This document shows, in pieces, positions 44,191 to 56,603 of a stretch of DNA of 64,000 nt. The first letter of the stretch is position 1; each line of letters begins with the position of its first letter. A model generated the notes under the pieces. That model had not been told where the DNA came from. It did no database searches and saw nothing but the letters and a program-made list of their open reading frames with translations. Source of the DNA: Physella acuta (Eukaryota > Mollusca > Gastropoda > Physidae); NCBI RefSeq assembly GCF_028476545.1, contig NW_026733017.1:62001-126000 (forward strand), read 5' to 3'. The translations under genes and the position numbers were made by a program.

Positions 44191-44873
44191 TATATCAGTT
44201 ACACATAAAATAAGTAGGCCTATGCGTTTAGATTAACTACTTAGAAATAAAACTTCAAATTAATCTAAAAACCCACCAAACAATTAAACAATTTCAAAAA
44301 AATAAAATAAAAATGGAGTGTATTACTGTCGCTACACTGTCGATATTTTAAAACAAAAACGTAGGCAGTGAAAAATGCTGCTAAAAATATTACAAACAGT
44401 AATTATTTAAATTAATTACCCGCAAGAAGAACTATTTGAGGAACAATGATAAAGAATAGCATTTTTACTTTCAAACTTTTTTTTTTTTGGTGTGGTGGAT
44501 TGAGGAGGTAGGTGGTAGATACATACAATTATGGACATTGTACGTAGGGGCTATGCCTCCCAAGGTCAACACATAGCTATACAAAATGTTATACATAAGT
44601 CAATATACCTAAGATTAAATTTGAGATAACCAAATTACATTAAAACAATGTGACCAGGCTATCTATTGAGGCTCAAGTAACCCATCATAGCGCACTAATG
44701 TTGCTCTTATAAGTGTTATGCGGCCCATCATAGCCCGCAAGTTGCGTGTATAATGTAATGTAAACATTGCGACTTCAAATGAACGATAACAAAGTTGTTT
44801 TCGTGTTCTCCCGCGCAGAATTTCACGCAACACATTTCGAGGTTTTTGTGCTACGATCCCTATAGAACGGTAT
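44191..44873. other. AT-rich spacer
   Basis: No recognised feature. Confidence 0.4.
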
Positions 44874-44968
44874 AGGGTGGGGTGGGGGGTCCCGTCTTAG
44901 ACTCCATTTGTTTTTGTTTTCATGAAAATCTTCTAAGATCAGCTACCTGCGATTCCCCACCCCACCCT
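44874..44968. repeat. Perfect 14-bp inverted repeat around a 67-bp loop
   Basis: AGGGTGGGGTGGGG at 44874-44887 and CCCCACCCCACCCT at 44955-44968. Either a small MITE or a G-rich stem. Confidence 0.7.
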
Positions 44969-45535
44969 GGAACATACCTTGATTCGCTCGCCGTGTATCC
45001 GGGTGACTGAGCAAGAGGATTTGTTCAGCTTTGTGAAGCTGTCTCTACAATAAACATATTTTTTTCCCCTTGTGTTAAGTTTACTTTCATGTTTTTTTTC
45101 CTGGGGATAACTTTACTGCCATGTTTTTACCGGGTTTAAATTTATTTTCATATTTCCCTGGGATAAATTTACTTTAATATTTTTGCCGGGGTTAAATTCA
45201 GTGTTTCTTCTTCCAGACTTTTTTCTCCGGGGAGGGGCGTTTTTTTTAAAAATATAAATCACATTTAGTTCGAGGGGAGTAAATAAATTGTCTTCATCGA
45301 TTTTTACTCAATCCGTCTAATTGAAGAAAAATTATATTAACTAGGAATCATACACAATCTTGATTATGTTAAAAGTAGGCCTATAATATAAATTTATATT
45401 TTTGTGTGTATATTAATAAATACATATTTTTATATTTTTAAAGTTAAAATATTATTGATCAAGAAATAAAAAAAAAAACAATATAACACTAAGATTGCAA
45501 AACAAAACAAAAATAAATAAAATATTTTAAAATTA
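44969..45535. other. Spacer with a solitary hAT end
   Basis: CAGTGTTTCTTCTTCCAGAC begins at 45199, followed by CTCCGGGGAGGGG, the left end of the CAGTGTTTCTTCC family. No right end is found. Confidence 0.45.
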
Positions 45536-46203
45536 AATAAACCGGGAGTGATCTCCTCTAAACTTTCTCGAATATTCTTATATCAAACAACAGGGGATGG
45601 CAACTCGGGATATAGACATGATTTTTAATTACTTAAACTTTTTAAAATAGAATAAAATCTCGTAGAAAAAAACAATTGCACACCAAGTGAAAGCCAAACA
45701 AAATGTGCATAATAGTACGGAATATCATTAGTACTTTATAAATTCACATGCGTTTTTTTTTTTTGAGAAATCGAAAATAGCGTAAATTACTACTTCCAGT
45801 AAAAGAAAATTACTCAAAATTTGAAAAAAGATAGAAAATTAGATCTTACTTGTGAAATTTCATTTATCTATCTGAAATAGTAGGCCTACTCAAGTTATAG
45901 ACTTTTGAAAAATTCAAAGTAGAAAAAGTTCCCCTTCCGGTTATCGGAAATCGCTCAAAAGTTGATACGGATCTACAAATTTGATATAATACTTACATAT
46001 GAAATTTCATCAACCTAACTGTAACGCTACTCAAGTTATCGTGTTTACAGACACACACACACATACACACATACACACACAGACATACGGACAAGATTGC
46101 AAACCTATGTTTTTCCGACACTGGGAGGTGTAAAACGTCGAGATTTGAAAAAATCTTGATTTTTAAAAATTTTCTATACTTCGTATATACGAGAAAGTAA
46201 AAA
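45536..46203. mobile_element. Interspersed repeat family C, second copy (about 670 bp)
   Basis: Matches 22858-23553 over its whole length, including the ACTTTCTCG and CGAGAAAGT ends, the double GAAATTTCAT module and an ACACACAT microsatellite. Confidence 0.8.
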
Positions 46204-46679
46204 TGAAGCGGTAAAATTACACAAGCATCCATAAATAACTATTGTTAAAATTGTACAAAAAAACGGAACAGAACAGCTCTTAAAATTAAAAAAAATAAAA
46301 ACTAATGAAGTAAATTCATAAAATTCATGAAAATTATTCCCATAACTACTTTGTGAGGGGTAGAAAATTACCCTTTAATTGAATGCTTTATTGGAACTTT
46401 CAATGATAAAGGGCATTCGCGAAATCACATTTACCGTTCTTTCCTGCACCTTTGCGTAAAATAAATAATTTAACGTTTATACACCAAACGATGTGAGAAC
46501 TGTTTTTGATGGTGCAGTGTTAAAAGCAAACTTAGTGTAGACGTTTGCTTTTGTTCAATCTTTCAGTGCACGGTTGAAACTATGAGCTGAATCAGCAACA
46601 AACAGACACACTAAAAACTATATTACAATGAGGCGGATCTTTTCCTGGAACCACTGACATTGTTGTACATTACATAACT
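46204..46679. other. AT-rich spacer
   Basis: No recognised feature. Confidence 0.4.
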
Positions 46680-46950
46680 CCGACAATAATTCAACATCAT
46701 TCAACATCATTCAACATCATTCACACATAACTCAAACACCATGCTTTAAATGCCATATCCCAAATTGCTAGCATAATAATTTATTAGAATTCACGGATAG
46801 TTGTTCACACAATGATTCGTTAAAACTCACAGACACTTGATCACACAATAATTCGTTAAAATTCACAGACACTTGATCACACAATAATTCGTCATAATTC
46901 ACAGGCAATTGATCATTACACTATAACTCACTAAAATCACAGACAGTAGC
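46680..46950. repeat. 11-bp and 36-bp short tandem repeats
   Basis: ATTCAACATC repeats three times at about 46689-46722. From about 46795 the phrase ACACTTGATCACACAATAAT plus TCGTTAAAATTCACAG repeats about four times at a 36-bp period. Confidence 0.75.
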
Positions 46951-47899
46951 AAATAATTAATCAATTCATTGAAATTATAGTGCCTTGCGGCTAAAAAAAA
47001 AAATTCTGGCGGTATCAACTTAAGGATTTGAACTAGGGTATTGAATGGTATGAAGCTTATGTTTACGGCTAGGGTTATAGTTGATGCAAGCCCAGATTTG
47101 CGCTAGGGTATGGATACTAGCAAATAAAGCTAATTAACCTCTGAACCGACCTTTTGGTGGTATAGACACTCATTTTAGTTCAACACAATAGTCTCAACAT
47201 AAAGCTTAATTAAAAATAAAATAATAATTTGTGTTGAACATTAATTTTTAATACACATAGAAACGTATTTTTAAAAAAATTGTACTTATCTTAATCAAGA
47301 TGAAAACGTTGATTACAGCTAAATCCCAAGTAATGAATGTGTTGAGCTTCGGGGCGAGAAGACAATCGGGGGACGTGTCGTGGGGTGGGAGGGGGGGGGG
47401 CTGTGATGCACTACAAAAGAGTCTCATCCGGTATTGTATTACCACCCGGGACCGCAGGGACAAAAACGTTGTCCGTGTCTACAATTAGGGCGTCAGATAC
47501 GCCTTTATTAATGGGATGTTTCTCTCTTGGCCTGTTTAGGAATTTGTATAGTGTAACTAATACAGATGAGATTGTGCATTGAACTAGAGATGTTTCACAT
47601 TTTTTTCTTTAAATCACTAGGTGAAAACGTCAACTCTTCAAAGAGATGGGTGATGCTAGATACTCTAAAACTACCCGAACCTGGAATATAACAGAAGTGT
47701 ACCTTGGTTAGCTAAAACTGCCAGCCATACCATACCTTAATACTTAAAAAAAAAACCACTTCTACGTCGGACTTTGTTTAAAAATCCACTGTGCTATGTC
47801 AGATCCTCCCTACAACGTGGACGTGTTTTCCCAAATTTAACACCCAAGTAACGCCTGTTTAGTTCAGGTGGGGATAATCCTGAAAACCCACAACGCATA
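46951..47899. other. Spacer without recognised genes
   Basis: Open frames at 47248-47582 cross a G-run and lack splice or domain support. Confidence 0.4.
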
Positions 47900-49060
47900 C
47901 CCACATTTCATTAGATCATTATGGGCTCAATAACTCTACAGATAGCTCTACTATTAACTGGAATAAAACTGGCTCTGTATGTGCCCCCAATTACTTTAAA
48001 GAAAGCTCTACTCAGAGTTAAAATACTTTAACTTTAACACTACTTAAAGCATGCTCCTTCAATTCATAAAAATCAATATGGGCGCAATTATTCTGAATGA
48101 TATCACTACAATGCATCGAAAATAATATGCTGATTCTTATTCTTGAGGTTGTCGTTACAGTATATCAAAAACAATATGGGCATTCTTATTCTTAAGTATG
48201 CTCATATAATGCATGGAAATCAATATATTCCAAAGGATGCCCCTACAATTTAACAAAAAAAAAGCATGGGCGTTATTACACTACAAATGGCCATATATTT
48301 CACCAAAGATGCCCCAAACATTTATAATAATTAAATGGGCATAATTGCCCTTTAGACGCCCTTAAAATATATCATAATGAACATGTACACTAAAAGCTTT
48401 AGAGGTGCCCCCAATGTTAACAACGATGATTGGTGTAATTACTGTTGCATGCCCTTCGAGTGTATTACTACATGAAAATAAGCATAATTATTTTCAAAAT
48501 GCAGATGCCCCTACAATATATAAAATGAAGATGGGCATACTTACTTTATAAGTAAGTAAAGTTTCCCTTTCAAACCTGACGGTCTATGGGGCAAGTGAAG
48601 TAGAGTTCACTTGTTTCTGTGACCTCGGCATATGAAGAGATAGTGTGGTCAGCACTATGCCCTTTACTTTCCCTAACTTGAGTTAGGTACCCATCCGAGT
48701 TGGGTGGACTCAGGGACGGTCTACTGACTTTAACCCGGATTCGAACTCGAGACTTAGTCCAGCTCTCTACCGCTAGACCACTCCGTCCCTTACTTACTTT
48801 ATGGATGCCTTTAAAATGTATTGTGAAGTGGGCATATTACTAGATGCTCATAACATATATTATAATGAATATACGAATAATTACTTTAAAGAGGCCCCTA
48901 CAGTGTAAAATAATAAATATGATATAATAACTCGACGGATATTCTTGAAAGTGCATGGGAATAATTTGGTCACAAGTACTCTAAAAGATACCCCTACACT
49001 ATACTAAATAAATATCACACACATTTATTAAGGGAATATCAATGACTACCATAGTACTAC
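47900..49060. repeat. Old degenerate about 60-bp minisatellite
   Basis: Phrases like GATGCCCCTACAATATAT and ATGGGCATAATTACTTTA recur every 50-65 bp with heavy decay. The SINE at 48550-48791 interrupts it. Confidence 0.55.
48550..48791 (-). mobile_element. tRNA-derived SINE with 11-bp target-site duplication
   Basis: The minus strand begins GGGACGGAGTGGTCTAGCGG, with an A-box-like TAGCGGTAGAG and a B box GAGTTCGAATCC. A unique body follows, ending in a short ACTT-type tail. ACTTACTTTAT flanks both sides (48539-48549 and 48792-48802), the signature of target-primed insertion. A related, more decayed copy lies at 21473-21700. Confidence 0.88.
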
Positions 49061-49209
49061 CCTTCACGGATGCCCGCTTTTTCTATATAAGTTTTGCCAT
49101 ACGGACAGTGTATTGTCAAAACGAGCTACAGACGATCGAGTGTTACAATTTGTTTTGGGTGAGATCGGCAAATATATGGAAAGTTACGATGACACCAAGA
49201 CACAACATA

Positions 49210-49350
49210 TCGCAACTTTTTTTTTTAATTACAAAAAAAAAAAAAAAAAAAATAAAAAAAAAAAATAAATAAATAAAAAAATTCCATCTCCGCTGGTGGA
49301 TGCCCGGGCCCCGTCCGCCCCCCCCCCCTCTGCACGCCACTGCCTATGAC
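49210..49350. repeat. Poly(A/T) tract and solitary MITE end
   Basis: Long A-run with TAAA variants at about 49230-49280, then GTCCGCCCCCCCCCC and CTGCACGCCACTG, a hAT-type end (CAGTGGCGTGCAG on the minus strand). Confidence 0.55.
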
Positions 49351-51329
49351 ATCCACACTAATGAAAGTTAAACCCATAAACTGGCATACTCTCTCACGTG
49401 AAGGTATCCATGTCAGATTATAAATTGGGTCATTAAACATACATCACCAACAGGAACTGCATACTTTATGTATTGCAAAATGCAACATATTTATGCATAT
49501 TTGTGTCGATTTACATTTCATGGTAATACAAGTTAGTAATTTTTTTTTCAAAATGTATCGCACATTTACATTTTCCTACAATTTCTTGATATAAATATAA
49601 ATTTATGATTTTTTAGTCATATGTACTCGAAATCCCCCCCCCCCCCCCCCCCACACACACACGTGAATTCAACTGCGGGCGCCCAATAGCAGGACATCTG
49701 ACCACTAATCACCACCAGCAAGTTCTCACGGTGCTAGATCAATAGCACGCCAGCCTGATAATTCCCTGACCGGCGCTATCGGTGAGTGTGAAACATTTTA
49801 AATTCTTGTTTATAAACAAAATGTTGACGCCATGCGTGTTTGGCGGAAATAAACAACTTGATTGAAACACGGGCATATCAGTTATGTGAAAATTTCCATT
49901 GTATTCTATAATAAACTCATTCTTTGTTGTTGTTTTTTTTTTATTATAGAGGGATTTGTATTGTCTCCACACATTTATTTACTTAATGGTATAAAAATTC
50001 TTTAACCATTAGCATGGAGTTTAAATATCTATGCACTGGCTTATATCGAGATACTTATCTGGGCGTCCAGTAGGTGGTGTGGTGGGGGGTGAGGGTGGAG
50101 TTTGTGTGGTATGTTACGTCTTCAGTCCCTGCTCATGTTTTACATGGCTTGGCGCTACAGCTAGAGGGTAATATTTGGAATACACGTTCGCATTGAAAAG
50201 TTTTAGTAAACCATACAACCTTTAAAAGCTAAAAATAAATAAAAGATTCGACCCCCCCCTCTCCGCCCCCACCCAATCAGCACTATTGAAACACGTACGA
50301 CACTCCATTATTGCCCAATGCTTTTCAACAACAAAAAACGGTTACTGATTATATTTTATACAGCATCGCCCTGCAACACTCCAGGAGAGATTTATAAGCC
50401 TCAAGATAAGAAATAATCAGGTATCGTATACTCAAACTTTTGAAGATTTAAAAAATTCAGTTAATGATCTAGATCTATATACCCGAGAAAATCAAATCAG
50501 TTTTTATCCAAACATACGATTCAGCAGCTAACAATTTCAAAGTTATGAAATCATTAACAAAAGAATTGGTATATCTAGAATCTATGTTTCATACTAGCAT
50601 TTCCACCCCGTCTTTCTAAATACGTAGATCAAATTGATAAAACATCCCCCTTCCTGATTCGTTATATTAAATGTACACATCCCCTCGCAGCTACTGGTTA
50701 GCCTTATCTAGTGAGGCCTAGTTAGTTTTTTTTTTTTAAAAGTCTGGGCCTCCGTGAAAGCGAAGACAATGCGTCAGCTGACAGTATGCAAATCTAAAGC
50801 TTCCTCACCATATTGATGACGTCAACAGTTCCCCACTTTATATTCAGGATTATTTTCTGTAGGTCAATGTCAAATAGATTTAATTCTATAATTACATTTT
50901 AACCGTATCTCTGTATAAGTGTATATACGTAGACACGATTCTAAATGTATTTTTAAAAAAAGATTTTTTAACATGTGCAGTTTTGATTTGAGCGGGAAAT
51001 GAGAAAACAAGTGCTTCGGAAACGGTGACCTAGTCTACGGATGGCTCATAAAAAATGTAGTAAAAAATAGGCTGTCCCAATATACATTTAGTACTATTGA
51101 CATAAATTAGTTTGATTAGAATTAACCATAATTGACTATTGAAATAACCAAATAAGTCGTTTCATTTTCCACTCGCTCTGATGGCGGAGTCGAGTGTTGG
51201 CTGTAAACCATTGAAGCCTAGCCAAACCTCAAATCATAGGCACAGGACTGTGAACTTTCCCGAAAGCAAATTCATTGTTCTCAAACTCTTCTCTGCTTGG
51301 ATCGTTCCACGGTGGGTAGCGAAGCGTCA
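49351..51329. other. Spacer without supported genes
   Basis: C-run near 49640. A plus-strand frame from 51181 (MAESSVGCKPLKPSQTSN) has no splice or domain support. Confidence 0.4.
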
Positions 51330-51577
51330 AACTCCAACAGCCAATCAGGCGGGATTCGAAAGTCTGGGTCACGGAGTAGGTTGTCTGTGATTGGGCGGTC
51401 GAGCCTGTCTAAAAATACCGGCTGCGGAAAATAATGCTGACGGCTGTTGGAAGTCACGTGACCTCGCCGGCGTTGCTGGTCTTGTGGCTGTTATTTTCTT
51501 CACTTGGATTGTTTTTTTTATTATAACAGACAAGTTATTATTTTTACTTCATTAGTGCAACTTTATTTCTTACAAAG
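51330..51577 (+). promoter_or_regulatory. Candidate promoter and 5' non-coding exon of the BMI1-type gene
   Basis: CCAATCAGGCGGG at about 51340 and its opposite-strand form GATTGGGCGG at about 51389 are CCAAT boxes. GTCACGTGAC (E-box) lies at about 51454. The strand then runs into CTTACAAAG|GTGAGTAA, a consensus donor at 51577/51578. An AAGATGGCG YY1-type site follows at 51688. The BMI1-type ATG sits directly after an acceptor, so the gene needs an upstream non-coding exon. This is the best candidate seen, which would make the first intron about 7.3 kb. Confidence 0.4.
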
Positions 51578-52119
51578 GTGAGTAATGCCATTATTATATC
51601 AAAACTTTCAACCTAATTTAGTGCTTATCACAAATTAAACACGGTCTGCACACTACTTATCGACGGGTTGGCGTTCGAAAGCAGACCAAGATGGCGTCAT
51701 CAGCAGGCCATGGCCATACTAAGGCGGTTTGATTACTAGGCTGTGGGTTAATATCTTTCTTTAACTTTGGTAACTGCGTTAAAACTGTATGTAGAAAACG
51801 ACACCAGCATATTCCCCTACAAAAAATATACGGGTTGATACGGAAACTGAAAGGTTAGTAACATCTTTGTAGGAACTTAACGCGACTTTCAGATAAAAAC
51901 GCTTCGCCCCTCCCCCACCCATGATCAATTTGTATCAGAGAAAATCCAGTAGCTAACCAAAATACATCGTTGTTTTGTTTTTATTTGAAAACTAATGTCG
52001 AAAACAGCTGACTTTTTTACCATTAAACCTCGAATGGATACTTTTTCTTTGCTTGTAGGAGCCTATTTTGTTTATCTTTTTATCTGTTCGCATCATTAAT
52101 TGCACTAAAAATTACATAA

Positions 52120-52900
52120 AAATCTAGATTCTAGTTTTAGATTTAAAAATTTAATCTAGGTATAGATCTAGATTCTACATCTAGATCTAGAATCTAGAGT
52201 CTAGGTCTAGTCTACAACTAACTAGACATCTAGATCTAGACTAGATCTAGATCTAACTGATAACTTTGTAAGTACTTAGAAAGTTACATAGTGTATCTAG
52301 TTAGACTGGACGTTTCTAGCCTTCTAATAATTTTTTTTTGCATAATAGACATATTCTAGATTGTAGGCCACTTTAACTTTTCGTTAAACATTGATTTAAG
52401 GATTTATATTGTCTAGATTTCTAGATCTACAATAGACTGAAAAATAAAATGTGTTTTGTTTAGGCCTATTCCTAGGCCTATTCTAGATCTATACATTTAG
52501 GAATTTAGGCCTATATATAGTCTATAGTTAGTTATAGAGACACTCAAGATATGTATAATTTATGCAGGCCTAAAAGATCTAAATTCTAGATCTATATACT
52601 ATATAGATCTAGTATTAATACAGATCTATGAGTTGATTTTTGTGTCACTTCTGTTTTTAAACTTGTAGATCTACATTCATGTTAAAGTTACTGTCAGCAC
52701 ATTAGATCTTGAGATCTGTAATATAGGTAGATCTAGTAATTGCATATAAATAATGTGTTGCACTATTCCGCTTTGTAGTTATGTGTAGTTTGGGGTAAAA
52801 AGGTCAGTTATTAATGCAAAAATGTTATATAACGTGGAAAAAGCGATAGCAAGTGATTTATAGATCTAGACCTAGGGGAGGTCTGATTGCCAGCGCGTTT
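52120..52900. repeat. AGATCTAGAT-rich patch
   Basis: Same scattered palindromes (TCTAGATCTAGA types) as at 24535-29060, with AGGCCTATT recurring. Confidence 0.65.
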
Positions 52901-54189
52901 ATAGTAATACATATATGGGCCTATTAACTTCTGGTAACAATATCCCTTTTTATTTATAAAACAAAAAGTTGTCGGTAATTACATTTTTAGTACATTCTCA
53001 TTTAAAAAAAACCCACTAAGTCGTGAGTCTTGAGCTATAGTGTATTTCATTATTGCCAATCCATGTATGGGAATTTCTCCGAGCCCAGCCGCACTGGTCC
53101 CGCCCCGACGTTTTGCCATTGTCAGTTTACCGACCCTCCCTTTCCTGGCGCACAGTCCCATCTCCTTTATGCCTGTTTCATTGTGCTGTTGGACTAGGTC
53201 AAAACACTGTTTTGTCATTCAGTGTTGTGTGCTTCGGCGGTCATGGTCAGCTCCATGACCAAGGGATAGCACGGTGTGTAGAGAAAAGAGGTGGGAAGGG
53301 GCGGGCGGAAATTATTAATGACCAGTCCGTGAAGGTCACATTTGAATACACTTTCGGACACACTTCTCAATGTAGCCAGAACACCTAAAATATTAATACA
53401 ACATGACTAATTCGTTTATAGAACGACCCATCTTCTATTTATCATATTGATAATAATAAACTCAGCTTTTGATGTTGTTAAACAAATGTTTTTTTTTTTT
53501 TTACAAAATATTTGTTTTGTTGGCGTACATTTTTTTTACAGTAGTCAAACAGGCTAAGATAAATATTATATCATAAAAAGTTTTTTTCAGGTATATTGCC
53601 CGACTGTCCATTAGCATTTATCGTGTTTTATTAATTTATAAAAATAAATTTAAAAAATCAAGGCCCCCAGTTTGAAACTTTTACAATCGTGTGTGCTTAA
53701 ATTTAAGACCTGTTGGTGTTTATGACGTTGGTTTTGAATGTCGGTGACGCGCTCTAAAGTTTATGAATAGCAAAGTGTAGGAGCGTAATATGTGTCCAGC
53801 TGGGAGGCTTGCGACAAACCAAGTGACCTGGATTAACTGCTCGCCCTTCGTGCTTGTTTCAATCTAGGTCATGTTTTTCTCTTGTGTGCTGTGGCTACTA
53901 AACCTGGGCCGACGTTCCTTCGCGCATCTCTGATGTGTCCACACTACCCCCATGTTGTTATATGGGCAATAATAATTCAAATTTATTTTTCTTTCCTTGA
54001 CACATTTGCCCCTGCACATTACATATTCCCCTTAACTTTGATATTTTGATCGAGCTAATAGTTAGAAATAGAAGCGTAGTCTGATACAGATTTAACTTGA
54101 CAGTAGGAGTGTCAATAAAGTCAATTAGATATAAACGGTGGATGTGGCACATTTCACATGTTAACATGGGGCAAAAAGAAATAAGTGAC
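52901..54189. other. Intron or spacer
   Basis: Open frames at 52979-53388 on both strands overlap each other and lack domain or splice support. Nothing is called. Confidence 0.35.
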
Positions 54190-54425
54190 GTCTCTATAAT
54201 ATACGGGGCTAATAGAAGCAAGTTACTTCCCAACAATACATGGGGCTTAAAGATACAAGCAACGTCCCAGCAATATACGGGGCTAATAGATACAAGTATC
54301 GTCCCAGCAATATACGGGGCTAATAGGTACAAGCAACGTCCCAACAATAAAAGGGGCTTAAAGATACAAGCAACGTCCCAGCAATATACGGGGCAAATAG
54401 AGACAAGTATCGTCCTAGCAATCCA
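54190..54425. repeat. 36-bp minisatellite, about 6.5 copies
   Basis: GTCCCAGCAATATACGGGGC TAATAGATACAAGTATC units at a 36-bp period. The long minus-strand frame through this region is repeat-driven. Confidence 0.9.
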
Positions 54426-55622
54426 GAGATCGAATCGCTTTGAGCTGTCCCTGTAGGCTGTGAAAATAACTTCACCTGACCCCAACATATTAGCGTGGGA
54501 TTGTGTGGCCAGCACAATGACCAGCCAACCCGTCCAACGCCTGCTCTCCCCGCCCGCTGTCAGTTGCCTATCTTTTAGCGCTGAATTAATTAGATTATGA
54601 TAGCCTAGCTCTGTGTACTGCTTGTCTTCGTTCCCAGTTTCAGTGCGCGTCTTTCGAAGCATAGTCTGCACAGCTAGCCTGTACTTGTAGCTGGCGTGCT
54701 GTCGCAATCAGTTTGTAATGGCTGTGGATGTAATACAAGTCATTTTACACACAGGGAAGCAAATTGATTTATGCTTTGTCTTGAGATAGTCCTCATCAAG
54801 TCATTTATGTTTGCCCGTGTAATGTTTACGTGCTGTAGGTTTTATAGATCAATACAAATTAGGCCCATCACCAAAAAATCAATGAATATGTCCGTGTCGC
54901 GGTGACTGAATCATCATCATGCAGGTACTTTCTAATGATGCCAATCTCATCGATTTGCGCGACTTATTCCCTTATCCACATACCGGAATCATTACTACTG
55001 ACGCGCGCTATATAAGCTAGGTAGTTTGATTTAAATGTGAATGTTTGTGTTAAATAAAAAAGAACATTAACTTGATGTACATGTATAACCACAGCTGACT
55101 TAAACAACGCTGGCCAGCTAAAGTAATGTAGCTGTGTTATGTCCCAGATATAATTACGCTTGACGCCCACGGGTATTTTCCAATTTGTGAAGACATTCCA
55201 GTGAGTCAAGAACCGAGAGCATCTCCAGCACTAGACCCATTGATTCCACATCGTCCTCACCAGGCCTGTTTTATAGCGGCCATGGACGGCGGGGTCATCC
55301 TTCAATCGATTTCGTTTCCAGTTTGAACGCGACCAACGAATGGGCTCAGGCTAGCTAGATCTAAATCATTCACTGCCTTTTCTATATTTTACTTCAAATA
55401 GTTTCTCTTGCTAGTACGGCTGTTCTTATCTTAGTCAATAACAAAAACAACCTTTAACAAAACAAATCGTGCGAACATCACAGTAGACAATATTAAAATA
55501 TGCAGTTATACGTCACGTGGACGCTTTTAGTACTTGTATTCATTAGCCGACTACTGGGACATCTGTGCAGTAGAAGTAAAAACTCAAATAAAAAGTTCAA
55601 ATGTGTTTAATTTAAACATTTC
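54426..55622. other. Intron or spacer without recognised features
   Basis: No domain, repeat or RNA signal is recognised. Confidence 0.4.
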
Positions 55623-55630
55623 ATCAACAG

Positions 55631-55855
55631 CAGAGTTTTTTTTTCAGGCATCTCCTCAGTGCCCCCCCCCCCCCTCCCAATGGAACATCGATACCCCCAC
55701 CCCAACTCAATAGAATATACAGAGAGAGAGAGAGAATATATACCTTTACTAGTGTCTGCCCCGTCCTACGAAATTTTTAATCATTACCCCCCCCCCCCCC
55801 CCCCCCGGTTTTCTCTCTCTCTCTCTCTCTGGTGAAAAATAAGTCAGAAACACAG
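55631..55855. mobile_element. hAT-type MITE (225 bp), CAGTGTTTCTTCC family
   Basis: Starts CAGAGTTTTTTTTCAGGC and ends AAGTCAGAAACACAG. The 8-bp target duplication ATCAACAG is perfect (55623-55630, 55856-55863). The interior holds C-runs and a CT microsatellite. Confidence 0.92.
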
Positions 55856-55884
55856 ATCAACAGTGTTTTTGGTGTTAGCTTTCT

Positions 55885-56603
55885 CAGTGGCGTCGCTAGA
55901 TCGGATGTCACCCGGTGCGGCATCTCATGGTGCCACCCCCCCCCCTATTTTTTCTCTGTAAATTTTGCAGTTGGTGTAATCTCCACCCCCTTTGATAAAA
56001 TCTTTGAAGCGTTCACATTTAATACATTTTATACTGATTATGTTTATCTATAGTCGGTTGTAAATACAGCTGGTTGTAGCATTGTTTTCTCTATTGTTTG
56101 CACGTTTACGTCATGGTGTCACTATCCTCCCCTCCCTTGTCGGGATCGCCATTATGTACTTAAATTACTTTTTAACTCTAATTTAAAACAAAACAAATTT
56201 ATCTTCTATATATATAATTCTCTTCTTCGAGCCGTTAGAAAACAAGCTGCAAACGCTCTCCCTACCTCCCCACCCCTACATGGTTTTAGTGAGCTGTGTT
56301 CACTCTAAATGTTTACAAGCAGAGCCAACGATTTTAAACGTAGGGGGGAGGGGGGGAGGGAAGGAAGGGGGGGGGGTTATGGTCCTTAACGAGCTACTTA
56401 TAGTGTTTTAAAGAAATATTTTCAGTGTCAGCGTTGGTACTGTCGAATTCACAAATTATGAATTATTGAAAATTAGAAACAACTAAATAGCGGCGTATGT
56501 TATGCCGCGGGCCGGCTCGTTCTATATTTTTTTTGTCTTGGTGTCACCCCCCTCAGTGGTGTCACCCGGTGCGGTCCGCACCCCCCGCCCAGCGACGCCT
56601 CTG
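55885..56603. mobile_element. hAT-type MITE, CAGNGGCGTAGC family, with nested Helitron-like element
   Basis: Starts CAGTGGCGTCGCTAGATC and ends CCAGCGACGCCTCTG. Flanks AGCTTTCT and AGCTCTCT match at 7 of 8. Family modules GTGTCACCCGGTGCGG lie near both ends. The 315 bp at 56205-56519 are a later insertion. Confidence 0.85.
56205..56519 (+). mobile_element. Helitron-like non-autonomous element (315 bp)
   Basis: Begins TCTATATATATAATTCTC and ends with a hairpin (GCGGCGTATGTTATGCCGC) followed by GGGCCGGCTCG, then T. There are no inverted repeats and no target duplication. The 3' hairpin about 11 nt from the end fits Helitrons, although CTCG departs from the usual CTRR. Near-identical copy at 62804-63121. 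Confidence 0.6.

Noticed and set aside
51181-51390. 70-codon frame beginning MAESSVGCK as a possible gene
   Set aside because: Overlaps CCAAT-rich promoter-like DNA, with no domain or donor. The ATGGCGGAG start could be chance.
53958-54707. 249-codon minus-strand open frame
   Set aside because: Its middle is the 36-bp minisatellite read in several phases. No domain or splice context supports it.
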